Shown here piece after piece: positions 35,748 through 45,104 of a stretch of 64,000 nucleotides of DNA. The translations under genes and the position numbers were made by a program. The notes beneath the pieces are model-generated. The model saw only the letters and a list, made by a program, of their open reading frames with translations, was not told the origin of the DNA and did no database searches. Position 1 is the stretch's first letter; each line of letters opens with the position of its first letter. The stretch comes from DASPJQ01 sp035299065 (lineage in GTDB: Bacteria > Bacteroidota > Bacteroidia > Flavobacteriales_D > UBA2798): contig DATGXI010000082.1 of the NCBI GenBank assembly GCA_035299065.1, positions 1-64,000 of the forward strand, given 5' to 3'.

Positions 35748-38700
35748 TTACCTCAACAAGGTTACATGCCCAATGTACTCATGCGTTACATCAAGGTAGT
35801 CGGTTACTTTTACTTTCCACACGTAAACATCTTCTTTACACTTCACGTTTTCATGCGTACCGTCCCAGGCTGATTTAAGGCCGTTGCCAAAGAAAATCAT
35901 TTCGCCCCAGCGGTTGAAGATCATAAACTCGAGGTTTTTGGCTTGTACACCACCCATTACAGGGAAAAATAAATCGTTTGTACCGTCACCGTCAGGTGTA
36001 AATACGTTTGGTATGTAAACCGCGTAGTCTTCATACACATGTACGATGTGGCAAATTGAATCAACACAACCCATATTGGTTTCAACGGTTAAACAAACGT
36101 TGAAGTCACCGGTATCAATACCCGTAAAATTAAATTCAGGGTTTTGCATATTTGATGTTCCAAGGCCTGCAAAATCCCAGGCATACATGTCAGCCAGCAA
36201 CGACTGATCATAGAACTGCACTTCACCATGATAGTAGGATGGTTTTTGCGGTGTAAATGTAAATTGCGCTGTTGGGTTAGGATGTACGCAGAAGGCCGAG
36301 TTTTGTGTTAAGTTATTGTCACAACCCTCAGGTGATGTTACCAATAAATCAACATTGTAACAACCTGGTGTATTAAAGGTGGTGGTTACTGAACCGCAGC
36401 CAATAAGTGTTGAACCGTCACTAAACGTCCACACACAATTACCGCCCACCATTGATGGAGGTGTTGTATTGGTTAATGTTACTATAAATGGTGGACAACC
36501 CGAAGTGTCACTTACTGTATAAGCAACTGCCGGTAGTGCATATGTGTTAATATCAATTGTCAAGGTATCATAATCCAAACACTGGTCAGTTACAATACAG
36601 GTATACGTTTGTGCAACGCTGTTTGTAACGGTAATGGTTGAATCGGTTTCACCATTGCTCCAGTCATACACGTATGCGGGATTTCCGCTTGACATGCTTA
36701 CGGTAATGGTAACCGGTTGACCAGGACATGTAATTGTGTCGGTTGCTGCAATGGATGCTATAAATGGATTTAAAGGTGTATAGGTTGTGGCTGCCGTTGC
36801 TGAAACACAACCGTTGGCATCGGTAGCGGTTACAATGTAGGTTTGTGTACCTACAGGGAATACTGTTTGTGCCTGTGTGTTTACACCATTGTCCCAACTA
36901 TATGTATATGGACCTACACCGCCAAATGCAAAACCAAATAATGGTAGGCCTGCACCTGAGCAATAAACACTGTCAGGTGTTGAAATAACCTGCAGCACTG
37001 TTGGTTCGCCCACTATGCCTACGGATGTTGCCTGGCAACCGTTTATGTTTTCAACTACTACGGTATATACACCCGGACATAAATTTGTAAAGCTATTGCC
37101 TGCCTGGAATGTTGCCCCATTGTCATTACTGAACTGAACTCCACCTGGAGCAGCTACAGCCAATGTACCGTTGCAGTCGCCATTACACAACACATCGGTA
37201 GCGGTTACGGAAGCAATTAAGAATGGGGCAGGATCAACCAGGGTCCATGTTGCTGTTATGATGCAACCATTGTCATCAGAAACATCAACTGAATATGTAC
37301 CGGAACATAAATTGGTTGCTGTGTTTTGTGCAGGACCTGCAATACCACCTACCCATGCATAACTATATAAGCCTGCAACTGTGCCGCCTGATACGTTAAC
37401 GGTTACATCACCATCACACGATGCAAAACACAATGGATTTGTTTGTGGCTGGCTTGTTATAGCTAACGGTGTTGGCTCGGTTAAATTTTGTGTGCCTGTT
37501 ACCGTACAACCATTGGCGTCAATAATCTCGAGGTTGTATGTACCTGCAGCAAGATTTGTTTGCGTGTTTAATCCTGAGAAGGTAGTGCCCCCGTCAAAAC
37601 TAAATGTATACGGAACCGTACCACCACCAGCAGTAATGGTAACTGTACCGCTATTGTCAGCATTGCACAACAGGTTTGTTCCTGCAGGCGTAAGGGTTAG
37701 TACCGGTGGTTCGGTTATGTTGAATGGTTGTGAATCCTGGCAGCCGTTTGCATCAGTAATGGTAAGGGTATATGCACCCATACATAAACTTGCGAAGTTG
37801 CCTGATACCTGAAGAGCGCCACCTATGTCAAAATTAATTGTACCGGTTCCACCGGTTGCACTTGCGTTAAGCGTTCCATCACAAGCACCATTGCAGGTTA
37901 CATCGGTTACGAAGGCTGATGAAATAACAGGTGATGTTTGGTCAGCTACTGATACAATGCCATTCACAATACAGTTGTTGGCATCCTGCACAGCCAGGTT
38001 ATACGTTCCGGAACCTAAACCGGTAAATGTATTGCTTGCCTGGAAAGTTGCACCACCATTATTGCTATAGGTATAACCCGGAGTTCCTCCTGCTGCTGCA
38101 TTAATGGTAATTGTTCCATTGGTATTGCCACATGTTTCAGGTGTGCTTACCGGTGTAAATGTTACCAGTGTTGGTTCAGTAATATTAATGAATGAACCAA
38201 CCAAACACCCGTTATCATCTTTTGTAAATACTGAATATGATCCTGCACAAAGGCTTCCTAAAACCGGAGAAATACCGTAGGTAACTCCGCCATCAGCACT
38301 GAACAAATAAGGCGGTGTACCGCCCGAAGGACCTACTGTTACAGATCCGTCACATGAACCGTTACATGTTGTTGGTGCAGTAACATATCCAGCAGCAACG
38401 GGTGTTGGTTCATTTATGGTTTCGGTACCGGTAATTTGACAGCCGGCCGCATCCTGTACAACTATATTGTATGTACCGGCTGCAAGACCAACAAATGTAA
38501 AGCCTGAAGAGAATGTTGTGCCACCGTTTATGCTATAGGTAAGTGCACCGGTTCCGCCCGTTGCAACAATTTGTAAAAATCCTGTGTTGTTATTGAAGCA
38601 GGTAAGGTCAGTAATATTGGTTGTGTAAGCCAGTGGAGCAGCTTGTGTGATAACCGCGGTTCCGCTACCCAAACATCCGTTTACATCCATTACCATTAAA

Positions 38701-41700
38701 TTATAAGTACCTGCAGCAAGGCCGTTAAATGTTGGCGATGCCTGGAAAGTTGAACCTCCATCAATGCTATAGGTATAGCCACCGCTACCACCCGTAACAC
38801 CTGTAATGGTAATGCTTCCGGTTGCGCCACCGTTACAGGCAACATTTACAACTGTTGAACTATAAAGAATAGAATCGGGTTCGGTAATCATAAATGGTAT
38901 GGTGAAAATACAGAAACCATTATCCACAATTGTTACAATGTGGCTTCCTTCGCAAAGGCCTGTAAAGTTTCCGCTCAATGTAAATACACCATTTAAGTCA
39001 AGTTCATATTGTATAGGCGGGGCACCATTAACAGCATGCGTTTGAACAGTACCATCACAACTGTTGTAACAGGTTGCGTTGGTAATTCCGTCAAGTACAC
39101 CATCCATCTCCACGTCATTTACTCCTACAAATAATTGCTCAATGCAACCATCTGCATCAACCACTTCAATTAAATATCCACCTGCAACAAGTGCAGGAAA
39201 TAACCCGCTTGCCTGCGGCCCAACGCCTATTGTAACGTTGGTGTATAAGTAAGGGGCTGTTCCGCCAGACGCTGCCACTTCAAGGCTACCATCATTAAAG
39301 CCGCAATGCGATTCGGTTGTGTCCACTACGTTAATGGTATAATGAGGCGGGTCAACCAATATTTGCATGCTGGTTAACTGGCAACCGTTTGCATCCTGTA
39401 CAACAATGGTGTTTGCTCCTGCACACAATCCGGTAAGTGTTGTTGCGGGTTGAAATGCTCCACCATTTGCCGAGTATGTGTATGGAGCAGTTCCACCACC
39501 TACACCTGTAACTGTAATGGATCCGTTGCATGCGCCAGGACAAATAGGGTTTACCAAAGTATATGCTGCTACCAGAGGTGCTGGTTGCGTAATGATAACG
39601 GTTGAGTTGGCAAGACACCCGTTGGCATCTTTAACAACTACGAAAATTGTTCCTGCGCATAAACCAGTCATTGGATTTGCTGCACCAAATGTTAAACCGT
39701 TATTGCTTGAATAGGTATAACCAGGTACACCACCTGAAGGAGAAACCGTAATGGTTCCATCGCAATCACCGTTACAGGTTACATTTGTTTTAACTGTAGT
39801 ATACGTTAATGCCGGAGGCGATGTAATGGTAAACGGAATAGTGGATGTACAACCATTGGCATCCATAATAGTTGCCACATAGTTTCCTGCCAAAAGATTG
39901 GTAAATGAATTGGATGGCTGGAAAGGAGTTGCAGGTGTTGGGCCTGCCATGTCAATTGAGTATGTTATTGCGGGTGTTCCACCTGTTGCACCAATTAAAA
40001 CCGAACCGTTAATACCACCAAAACAGGTTACGTTTGAGGTAGAAATAATAGAAGCTATTGGACTTGCCGCGCTGGTAACAGTTGCTGTAATTGTAGCTAT
40101 ACAACCGTTTGCATCCTGCACGGTTACGGTGTAAGTGCCCGGAGCCAAACCTGTAAATGTTGGTGAGGCCTGGAATGCACCACCAATGGAATAGCTTAAT
40201 GCACCTGTTCCTCCTGAGCCGCTAACTGTAACTGATCCATTGTTAACTCCGCATGTTGCAGGAACTGTACTTACAAGAGCAATACCAACAACCGGTGGGT
40301 TGGTCAAAGAAGTAACAATGGTAAATGTACATCCATTGGCATCCTTAATTATAATCGTATGTGTGCCGGCTGCAAGGCCTGTAAATACGTTTGAAACCTG
40401 GAATGCTCCACCATCAATTGAGTATGTTAGTGCTCCTGTTCCACCTGCTGCACCGGTTACGGTTATTTGACCGTTTGATGCACCGTTACACAATGGATTT
40501 ACATTGGTAACACCACCTGTTATTGCCGGTGGCTGTGTAATGGTTGAGGAAGAAACACGAATACATCCGTTAGCATCTGTTACGGTAACGGTATACGTAC
40601 CTACGCAAAGGCTGTTTATAATTTGTGTGGTTGCACCGGTATTCCATGAAAATGTATATGCCGGTGATCCTGCACTTGGCACTGCATTGATTGATCCTGT
40701 ACATGCACCGTTACACAATGGGTTGGTAACTGTTGGTGTTATTATTGGTAATGGATTAACAACAACGGCTACTGTATTGGTATCGGTACAACCGCCTCCC
40801 GTACTGTAAATAACCTGGTAGGTACCGGCATGTGTAAGTGCAGCTGATGCAATGGTTGGATTTTGAACTGCTGAAGTAAAACCTGCTGGACCGCTCCATG
40901 AATAGGTACACCCTGCTACAGCAGTGGTGGTGAAATTAATTGGACTTCCAACACAAACGGGAGTTGTTGCTGTAGTAACAATTGGACCAAATGGATCAAA
41001 TGTAGTGGTGAATAAACCAATTGTTCCGGTTTGACCTGTTGCGCCCATTGTTGCACCGTTTGGTGTAAATTCTGTTACTGATCCTGATAATGAAATTCCG
41101 TTATCACCACCAGCAACATTAATGGTTGGTGTTCCTGCTGAAATGGCAACATAACCGCCACCACCACCGCCACCGGGACCCTCACTCTCAGTAGCAAGAA
41201 ATGCCTGATCGCCACCTTTACCGCCTTTTGCGTTGATGACAACACCTGTAATGGTTGCCGAGCGAAGAATAACTGTTCCTCCACCACCAGCTCCACCAGG
41301 GGCATCATTTGCTCCACCTGTTCCCAATGCAATTTGGTTAAGTGCATCGCCACCATTGGCATTCACAGTACCTGCACCTGAAATGCTTCCTGCAATGAGG
41401 TAAACTATTCCACCACCAGTACCGCCCAATAAATTTCCACCATTGTTACGGTCACCGGCACCGCCACCACCACCCATAAAAATACGGTTGGTTGGAACAA
41501 TTGCTGTTAATGGATGACCACCTTCGCCACCAAATGGGTCACGTTGATCACCTGCCCAGGCTGCTGCCGAAGGAGCAAGGGTTAAAGCATTTTGATTTGA
41601 AGCTCCGTATGAATATCCACCACGACCACCGCCTGATGAGTTTGCATTTACACCTGCATTGGCAATTGTAAATGGATCAAGTGCCCAGGCACCTGGTCCA

Positions 41701-42527
41701 ACACAGGATGTACACATTACGCCCTGGCCGTTATATACATTTCCATTGTTTCCGTTTGAGCCGCCACCGCCACCGCAGTTGTGACCATTACCGCCACCGC
41801 CACCATTGGCTGGTGCACCACGTCCGTAGCGACTGGTTCCATACACGTCAGTAAACCCTGCAATACTTTCTCCTTTTTCAGCACCGTCAGATGCGTTGGT
41901 AGAAACATACAGGTTTACAAGACCACCACCCGCAGGACTGGTTGTGTTGTCAAGGCCGCCCGGCCTGAAACCAAATCCTGTTGCATGAATGCTTCCGTTG
42001 TTTACAAGGGCACCCATAACGTGAATAGCAACAATTCCTCCTTTGCGAAAAGCTCCGCCATCCTGCCATGCAAGCGGAACAATTGATGCTCCCGGGTTTA
42101 CAGTAAGCGTTGTGTACTGTGGAACTTTAACGCATTGTGTACGTCCTGAGGAAGTATAGCTGTTTACCAAAGGCGATTGAAATGTTACAGTGTTACCGGC
42201 AACATTTGTTACGTAGTTGAATTCATATTTTCCGCAGTTATTGTAATTCGTGATTGTACCATACGATGATGTATTGGTGGTATTGATAGAAGCACCCTGC
42301 ATCTGGATGATTAAAATCAGGTCACCACATTGGAAGTTGCAGTTGTCTCCTCCGGAATTGTTTACCGTTACACTGGTAGCTCCGGCAGCTACATCGTTTG
42401 TAACGGGACTATAACAATTCACTACCGTATTAGCTGCGGTAATGACCATTGGCCCGTCTTTTCCGGGTTGTGCCCATACTGCGGTAAAGGCAAACAACAT
42501 GATAAAAAGACTTAAAATAGGTTTCAT
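35748..42527 (-). CDS. Giant T9SS type B adhesin with about 16 SprB repeats
   Basis: The 2259-residue protein has a signal peptide (KPILSLFIMLFAFTAVWAQ) and a beta-rich N-region. A Gly-rich stretch (about 225-480) resembles that of the protein at 14627-17488. An Ig-like domain near 515-590 follows. Next come about 16 SprB-type repeats of about 78 residues (about 600-1840), each with a C-x-G start, a GG.xPYTYS-like core, a GLxAGTYxVxVxDANGC line and an ITxP end. Late PKD-like units (CVWTFSDGS, AWDFAGLG) and a gliding-motility C-terminal domain (NVFTPDGDGTNDLFFPV, FMIFNRWGEMIF) close it. SprB in Flavobacterium is the mobile surface adhesin of gliding; a similar adhesive role is inferred here. 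It has terminators on both sides and no partners in an operon. Confidence 0.9.
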   Translation of the reverse strand: MKPILSLFIMLFAFTAVWAQPGKDGPMVITAANTVVNCYSPVTNDVAAGATSVTVNNSGGDNCNFQCGDLILIIQMQGASINTTNTSSYGTITNYNNCGKYEFNYVTNVAGNTVTFQSPLVNSYTSSGRTQCVKVPQYTTLTVNPGASIVPLAWQDGGAFRKGGIVAIHVMGALVNNGSIHATGFGFRPGGLDNTTSPAGGGLVNLYVSTNASDGAEKGESIAGFTDVYGTSRYGRGAPANGGGGGNGHNCGGGGGSNGNNGNVYNGQGVMCTSCVGPGAWALDPFTIANAGVNANSSGGGRGGYSYGASNQNALTLAPSAAAWAGDQRDPFGGEGGHPLTAIVPTNRIFMGGGGGAGDRNNGGNLLGGTGGGIVYLIAGSISGAGTVNANGGDALNQIALGTGGANDAPGGAGGGGTVILRSATITGVVINAKGGKGGDQAFLATESEGPGGGGGGGYVAISAGTPTINVAGGDNGISLSGSVTEFTPNGATMGATGQTGTIGLFTTTFDPFGPIVTTATTPVCVGSPINFTTTAVAGCTYSWSGPAGFTSAVQNPTIASAALTHAGTYQVIYSTGGGCTDTNTVAVVVNPLPIITPTVTNPLCNGACTGSINAVPSAGSPAYTFSWNTGATTQIINSLCVGTYTVTVTDANGCIRVSSSTITQPPAITGGVTNVNPLCNGASNGQITVTGAAGGTGALTYSIDGGAFQVSNVFTGLAAGTHTIIIKDANGCTFTIVTSLTNPPVVGIALVSTVPATCGVNNGSVTVSGSGGTGALSYSIGGAFQASPTFTGLAPGTYTVTVQDANGCIATITATVTSAASPIASIISTSNVTCFGGINGSVLIGATGGTPAITYSIDMAGPTPATPFQPSNSFTNLLAGNYVATIMDANGCTSTIPFTITSPPALTYTTVKTNVTCNGDCDGTITVSPSGGVPGYTYSSNNGLTFGAANPMTGLCAGTIFVVVKDANGCLANSTVIITQPAPLVAAYTLVNPICPGACNGSITVTGVGGGTAPYTYSANGGAFQPATTLTGLCAGANTIVVQDANGCQLTSMQILVDPPHYTINVVDTTESHCGFNDGSLEVAASGGTAPYLYTNVTIGVGPQASGLFPALVAGGYLIEVVDADGCIEQLFVGVNDVEMDGVLDGITNATCYNSCDGTVQTHAVNGAPPIQYELDLNGVFTLSGNFTGLCEGSHIVTIVDNGFCIFTIPFMITEPDSILYSSTVVNVACNGGATGSITITGVTGGSGGYTYSIDGGSTFQASPTFNGLAAGTYNLMVMDVNGCLGSGTAVITQAAPLAYTTNITDLTCFNNNTGFLQIVATGGTGALTYSINGGTTFSSGFTFVGLAAGTYNIVVQDAAGCQITGTETINEPTPVAAGYVTAPTTCNGSCDGSVTVGPSGGTPPYLFSADGGVTYGISPVLGSLCAGSYSVFTKDDNGCLVGSFINITEPTLVTFTPVSTPETCGNTNGTITINAAAGGTPGYTYSNNGGATFQASNTFTGLGSGTYNLAVQDANNCIVNGIVSVADQTSPVISSAFVTDVTCNGACDGTLNASATGGTGTINFDIGGALQVSGNFASLCMGAYTLTITDANGCQDSQPFNITEPPVLTLTPAGTNLLCNADNSGTVTITAGGGTVPYTFSFDGGTTFSGLNTQTNLAAGTYNLEIIDANGCTVTGTQNLTEPTPLAITSQPQTNPLCFASCDGDVTVNVSGGTVAGLYSYAWVGGIAGPAQNTATNLCSGTYSVDVSDDNGCIITATWTLVDPAPFLIASVTATDVLCNGDCNGTLAVAAPGGVQFSNDNGATFQAGNSFTNLCPGVYTVVVENINGCQATSVGIVGEPTVLQVISTPDSVYCSGAGLPLFGFAFGGVGPYTYSWDNGVNTQAQTVFPVGTQTYIVTATDANGCVSATAATTYTPLNPFIASIAATDTITCPGQPVTITVSMSSGNPAYVYDWSNGETDSTITVTNSVAQTYTCIVTDQCLDYDTLTIDINTYALPAVAYTVSDTSGCPPFIVTLTNTTPPSMVGGNCVWTFSDGSTLIGCGSVTTTFNTPGCYNVDLLVTSPEGCDNNLTQNSAFCVHPNPTAQFTFTPQKPSYYHGEVQFYDQSLLADMYAWDFAGLGTSNMQNPEFNFTGIDTGDFNVCLTVETNMGCVDSICHIVHVYEDYAVYIPNVFTPDGDGTNDLFFPVMGGVQAKNLEFMIFNRWGEMIFFGNGLKSAWDGTHENVKCKEDVYVWKVKVTDYLDVTHEYIGHVTLLR
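37000..40740 (-). repeat. About 16 tandem SprB-type repeats (about 234 bp each)
   Basis: Units are divergent in DNA sequence but constant in protein pattern and cysteine placement (one Cys near the start and one in DANGC). Boundaries are approximate. Confidence 0.8.
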
Positions 42528-42921
42528 TGGTTTGGGTTTTAAATGCTCGTCCTTTCAGACGAGGGCTAAGGTATTTAGTTGTCTCCGAAATTACGGGTTT
42601 ACACGTGTTTAAGATTGCCCTTATTTTAAGTTTTGATGAATGCCTGACTAATTACTTTTTATTCCCGATGAATCAGTTAATTCCAATGACGAAAAAAGTA
42701 GGCATGCCTAATATTGTCAAAACAATCTTATAAAGATATTTCTGTTAACAACCGTGGCCATGTTGACAACGTTAAACGTTTGTTTTTTACGCTGTTTTGT
42801 TTATTTTTCTAAAACAATTTAGTTATTGGCTGTTAATCCGAAGTTTACGATTTAGCTGATACCGTAGAAATACGGTCACTTGCGTAGAAATACCCTACCA
42901 AAAGTGGTAATTCAGCTATTC
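42528..42921. other. Upstream region of the giant adhesin gene
   Basis: No gene is supported. Close to the start codon, CTCGTC (42546-42551) and GACGAG (42558-42563) form a 5'-leader hairpin. Further upstream, on the minus strand, a TACCTTAG box resembles the -7 consensus. The far end carries two CGTAGAAATAC repeats listed separately. Confidence 0.4.
42863..42893. promoter_or_regulatory. Two CGTAGAAATAC direct repeats 20 bp apart
   Basis: CGTAGAAATAC is found at 42863-42873 and exactly again at 42883-42893, about two helical turns apart. The pair lies between the PorE-like gene's terminator and the giant adhesin gene, so it could be an upstream activator site for the latter. The cognate regulator is unknown. 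Confidence 0.35.
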
Positions 42922-42955
42922 AAAAAAGGTTGCCTGTTAAAGGCAACCTTTATTT
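42922..42955. terminator. Terminator of the PorE-like gene (bidirectional)
   Basis: AAAGGTTGCC (42925-42934) and GGCAACCTTT (42942-42951) form a 10-bp perfect stem with A and T runs on the two sides. Confidence 0.9.
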
Positions 42956-42983
42956 TGTTATGGCTTAAGTTGATTTTGTTTTA

Positions 42984-45032
42984 TCAAAGCTCCACAATAA
43001 AGAATTCCGTACGCCTGTTTTTTGCCTGGTTGTCGGCCGATGTGTTGGGCACTTTTGGTTTGCTTTGCCCATAGCCCTTATACGTTAGACGGTCCATGGA
43101 AACCCCTTTTGTGGTAATGTAATCCATTACCGCTTTTGCACGGTTTTCAGAAAGCTCAAGGTTTGAATTAGGATCACCAACATTGTCGGTATGTCCCTGA
43201 ATTTCCACTTTTACTTTTGGCGATTCTTTTAAAAAGTCAACAAATTGATCAATTACAAACTTTGCTTTTGGATTCAATTCATAGGATCCTGTTGCAAATA
43301 AAATATCGTTTAACGTATACGATTTTCCTTTTTCAATTGGCAATACTGCAAGGCTCACATCTTTTACCGGTTTGTCTTTTACCAACTCGGTTTTCTCAAT
43401 GAGTTTTGTGTCAAATGCGTGTCCTTCTTTTTTGACCGTTACCACAACATCCTGTGGTTTTTCTGTTTTAACGACAGCATAAAATTTTCCGTCATCTTTG
43501 TCAATGTACGCTTCTTCCACTTTCTTATCATCTCCATACTTAATTTCAACTTTGGCATCAGGTACGGAATTTCCGTCCACATCTTTTAAGCTGCCCGAAA
43601 TAATAACAACTTTTTCAGGACGTGCTTCAGGATACAGTTCAAACCTGTATATATCAAGACCACCGTTACCTTTGTATTTTCCCGAAGAGAAATACGCCAT
43701 TTTACCATCCGTGCTCACCACCAACCCATGCTCATCTTCATTCGTGTTTATTGGATTTCCAATGTTTTTTGGTTTACTCCATTTTCCGTTTTCGTCTTGT
43801 CTGCTGTAAAATATATCAAAACCTCCCGCACCCAAACGCATTCCTGGCTCTGTGTCGCTGGTGAAATATAGTGTGCGGCTATCGGTATGCAAAAACGGAG
43901 TTTTATCATCATAATCGGTATTAATTACATCGCCTACACTTCTGCCCGGGCTCCAGGTTCCATCAGGCTTGCGGTTTGAATAATAAATATCAATGCTGGT
44001 GTTTTTTGTGCCTGCACCCTGTTTTGCATAAAACAATGTTTTTCCATCAGCTGACAGTGAAGGTTGTGCCTCCCATTCATCCCAGGCATTGATGCTTGGA
44101 CCAAGGTTTACCATTTCTCCCCACTTGTATTGTTCTTTTCCTGAATCAGGATTGCGGTATTTATCAAAATGCACCGAATATAAATCACAATTCCTGCGTG
44201 ACGATACGCCCCGTTTTTCATCTTTACAGGCGCAGAAAATTATTTCCTTGTTGTCAATTGAAATGGTTGCTCCGCCAAAATTTGGTCCGGTATTAAACGG
44301 TGGAGGCAACGCACTGCCAATGTCAAACGGTTGTGAAATATCGTCCCGTAAACTGGTGGTAAACTCTTCAACACGCGTTGGGTTTTCTCCTACTGAACCT
44401 TTTTCAAACCTGCGTGTGTAAAAAATCATTTCGTTGTCAGGTGACAACATGGGTAAATACTCATCCTTTTCTGTTGAAACTCCCTGAACAACCATTGGGT
44501 TAAATGGAACTACATTTTTGTAAAAATTTTCTGAGAATTCAAGTTCCGGAAGAATTTCCTTTACATCGGCAATTTTTTTGCTGTGATCATCGGCATAACT
44601 TTTTTCACCTCCCTTATAATTCAAAAACAGGTTAAAGTATTTAAGCGCCTCTGCATTTGTTTTTTGCTTGTAATGAATTAATCCTAGATAGTAATACGGA
44701 TCAGCGTGGTACTGCGGACAGGTTGCCAGCAAATCGGTAAAATAACCAATAGCATAGGAAAAATCAACTTTTTGTCCGTTTGCTTCCCGTTCAAGGTTGT
44801 TGTCAACCGAACGTATTCCCAATTCCAACATACATTGTACGCAGTTTTCGTCTATTACCAAAGCATCTTTTAATGCCTGGTACTGGTCTTTTTTTGCCAG
44901 TTTACCGTCATGCGATTTCTCTATTAGTTTTAATACTTTTTTGTTGGTGGGATATGTACATACATCCTCTTCACCACCGGCAAAAGCATTTGTTGCTGAA
45001 CTAAAAATTGCTACCCAAAAAATCCACTTCAT
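42984..45032 (-). CDS. PorE-like OmpA-family protein (TPR, PD40 propeller, regulatory-like domain, OmpA)
   Basis: The 682-residue protein has a signal peptide (KWIFWVAIFSSATNAFA), a TPR region (about 40-160), a WD40-like PD40 propeller (about 200-460; repeats such as LSADGKTLFYAKQ and VSTDGKMAYFSSG), a carboxypeptidase-regulatory-like domain (about 475-560) and a C-terminal OmpA domain with GHTDNVGDPNSNLELSENRA. The OmpA domain should bind peptidoglycan. This four-part order is that of PorE, which anchors the type IX secretion machinery to the cell wall, but many Bacteroidota genomes carry several proteins of this design, so it may be a paralogue. The gene stands alone with its own terminator. 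Confidence 0.83.
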   Translation of the reverse strand: MKWIFWVAIFSSATNAFAGGEEDVCTYPTNKKVLKLIEKSHDGKLAKKDQYQALKDALVIDENCVQCMLELGIRSVDNNLEREANGQKVDFSYAIGYFTDLLATCPQYHADPYYYLGLIHYKQKTNAEALKYFNLFLNYKGGEKSYADDHSKKIADVKEILPELEFSENFYKNVVPFNPMVVQGVSTEKDEYLPMLSPDNEMIFYTRRFEKGSVGENPTRVEEFTTSLRDDISQPFDIGSALPPPFNTGPNFGGATISIDNKEIIFCACKDEKRGVSSRRNCDLYSVHFDKYRNPDSGKEQYKWGEMVNLGPSINAWDEWEAQPSLSADGKTLFYAKQGAGTKNTSIDIYYSNRKPDGTWSPGRSVGDVINTDYDDKTPFLHTDSRTLYFTSDTEPGMRLGAGGFDIFYSRQDENGKWSKPKNIGNPINTNEDEHGLVVSTDGKMAYFSSGKYKGNGGLDIYRFELYPEARPEKVVIISGSLKDVDGNSVPDAKVEIKYGDDKKVEEAYIDKDDGKFYAVVKTEKPQDVVVTVKKEGHAFDTKLIEKTELVKDKPVKDVSLAVLPIEKGKSYTLNDILFATGSYELNPKAKFVIDQFVDFLKESPKVKVEIQGHTDNVGDPNSNLELSENRAKAVMDYITTKGVSMDRLTYKGYGQSKPKVPNTSADNQAKNRRTEFFIVEL

Positions 45033-45104
45033 ACTTATTTCTCTGTTGACTTTAAACTAGTTTCTCCCTAAATAGTTACCAAAGTCATACCAATTTGTTT
45101 TCCA

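Noticed and set aside
36664..36897. Small frames within the giant adhesin gene on both strands
   Set aside because: They are by-products of the tandem repeats, which keep several frames open.
37381..37812. Possible antisense gene rich in Val and Pro in the SprB region
   Set aside because: Same repeat-shadow pattern; no start signal.
42527..42733. 68-codon frame on the plus strand
   Set aside because: It overlaps the adhesin start region with no promoter, signal or family resemblance.
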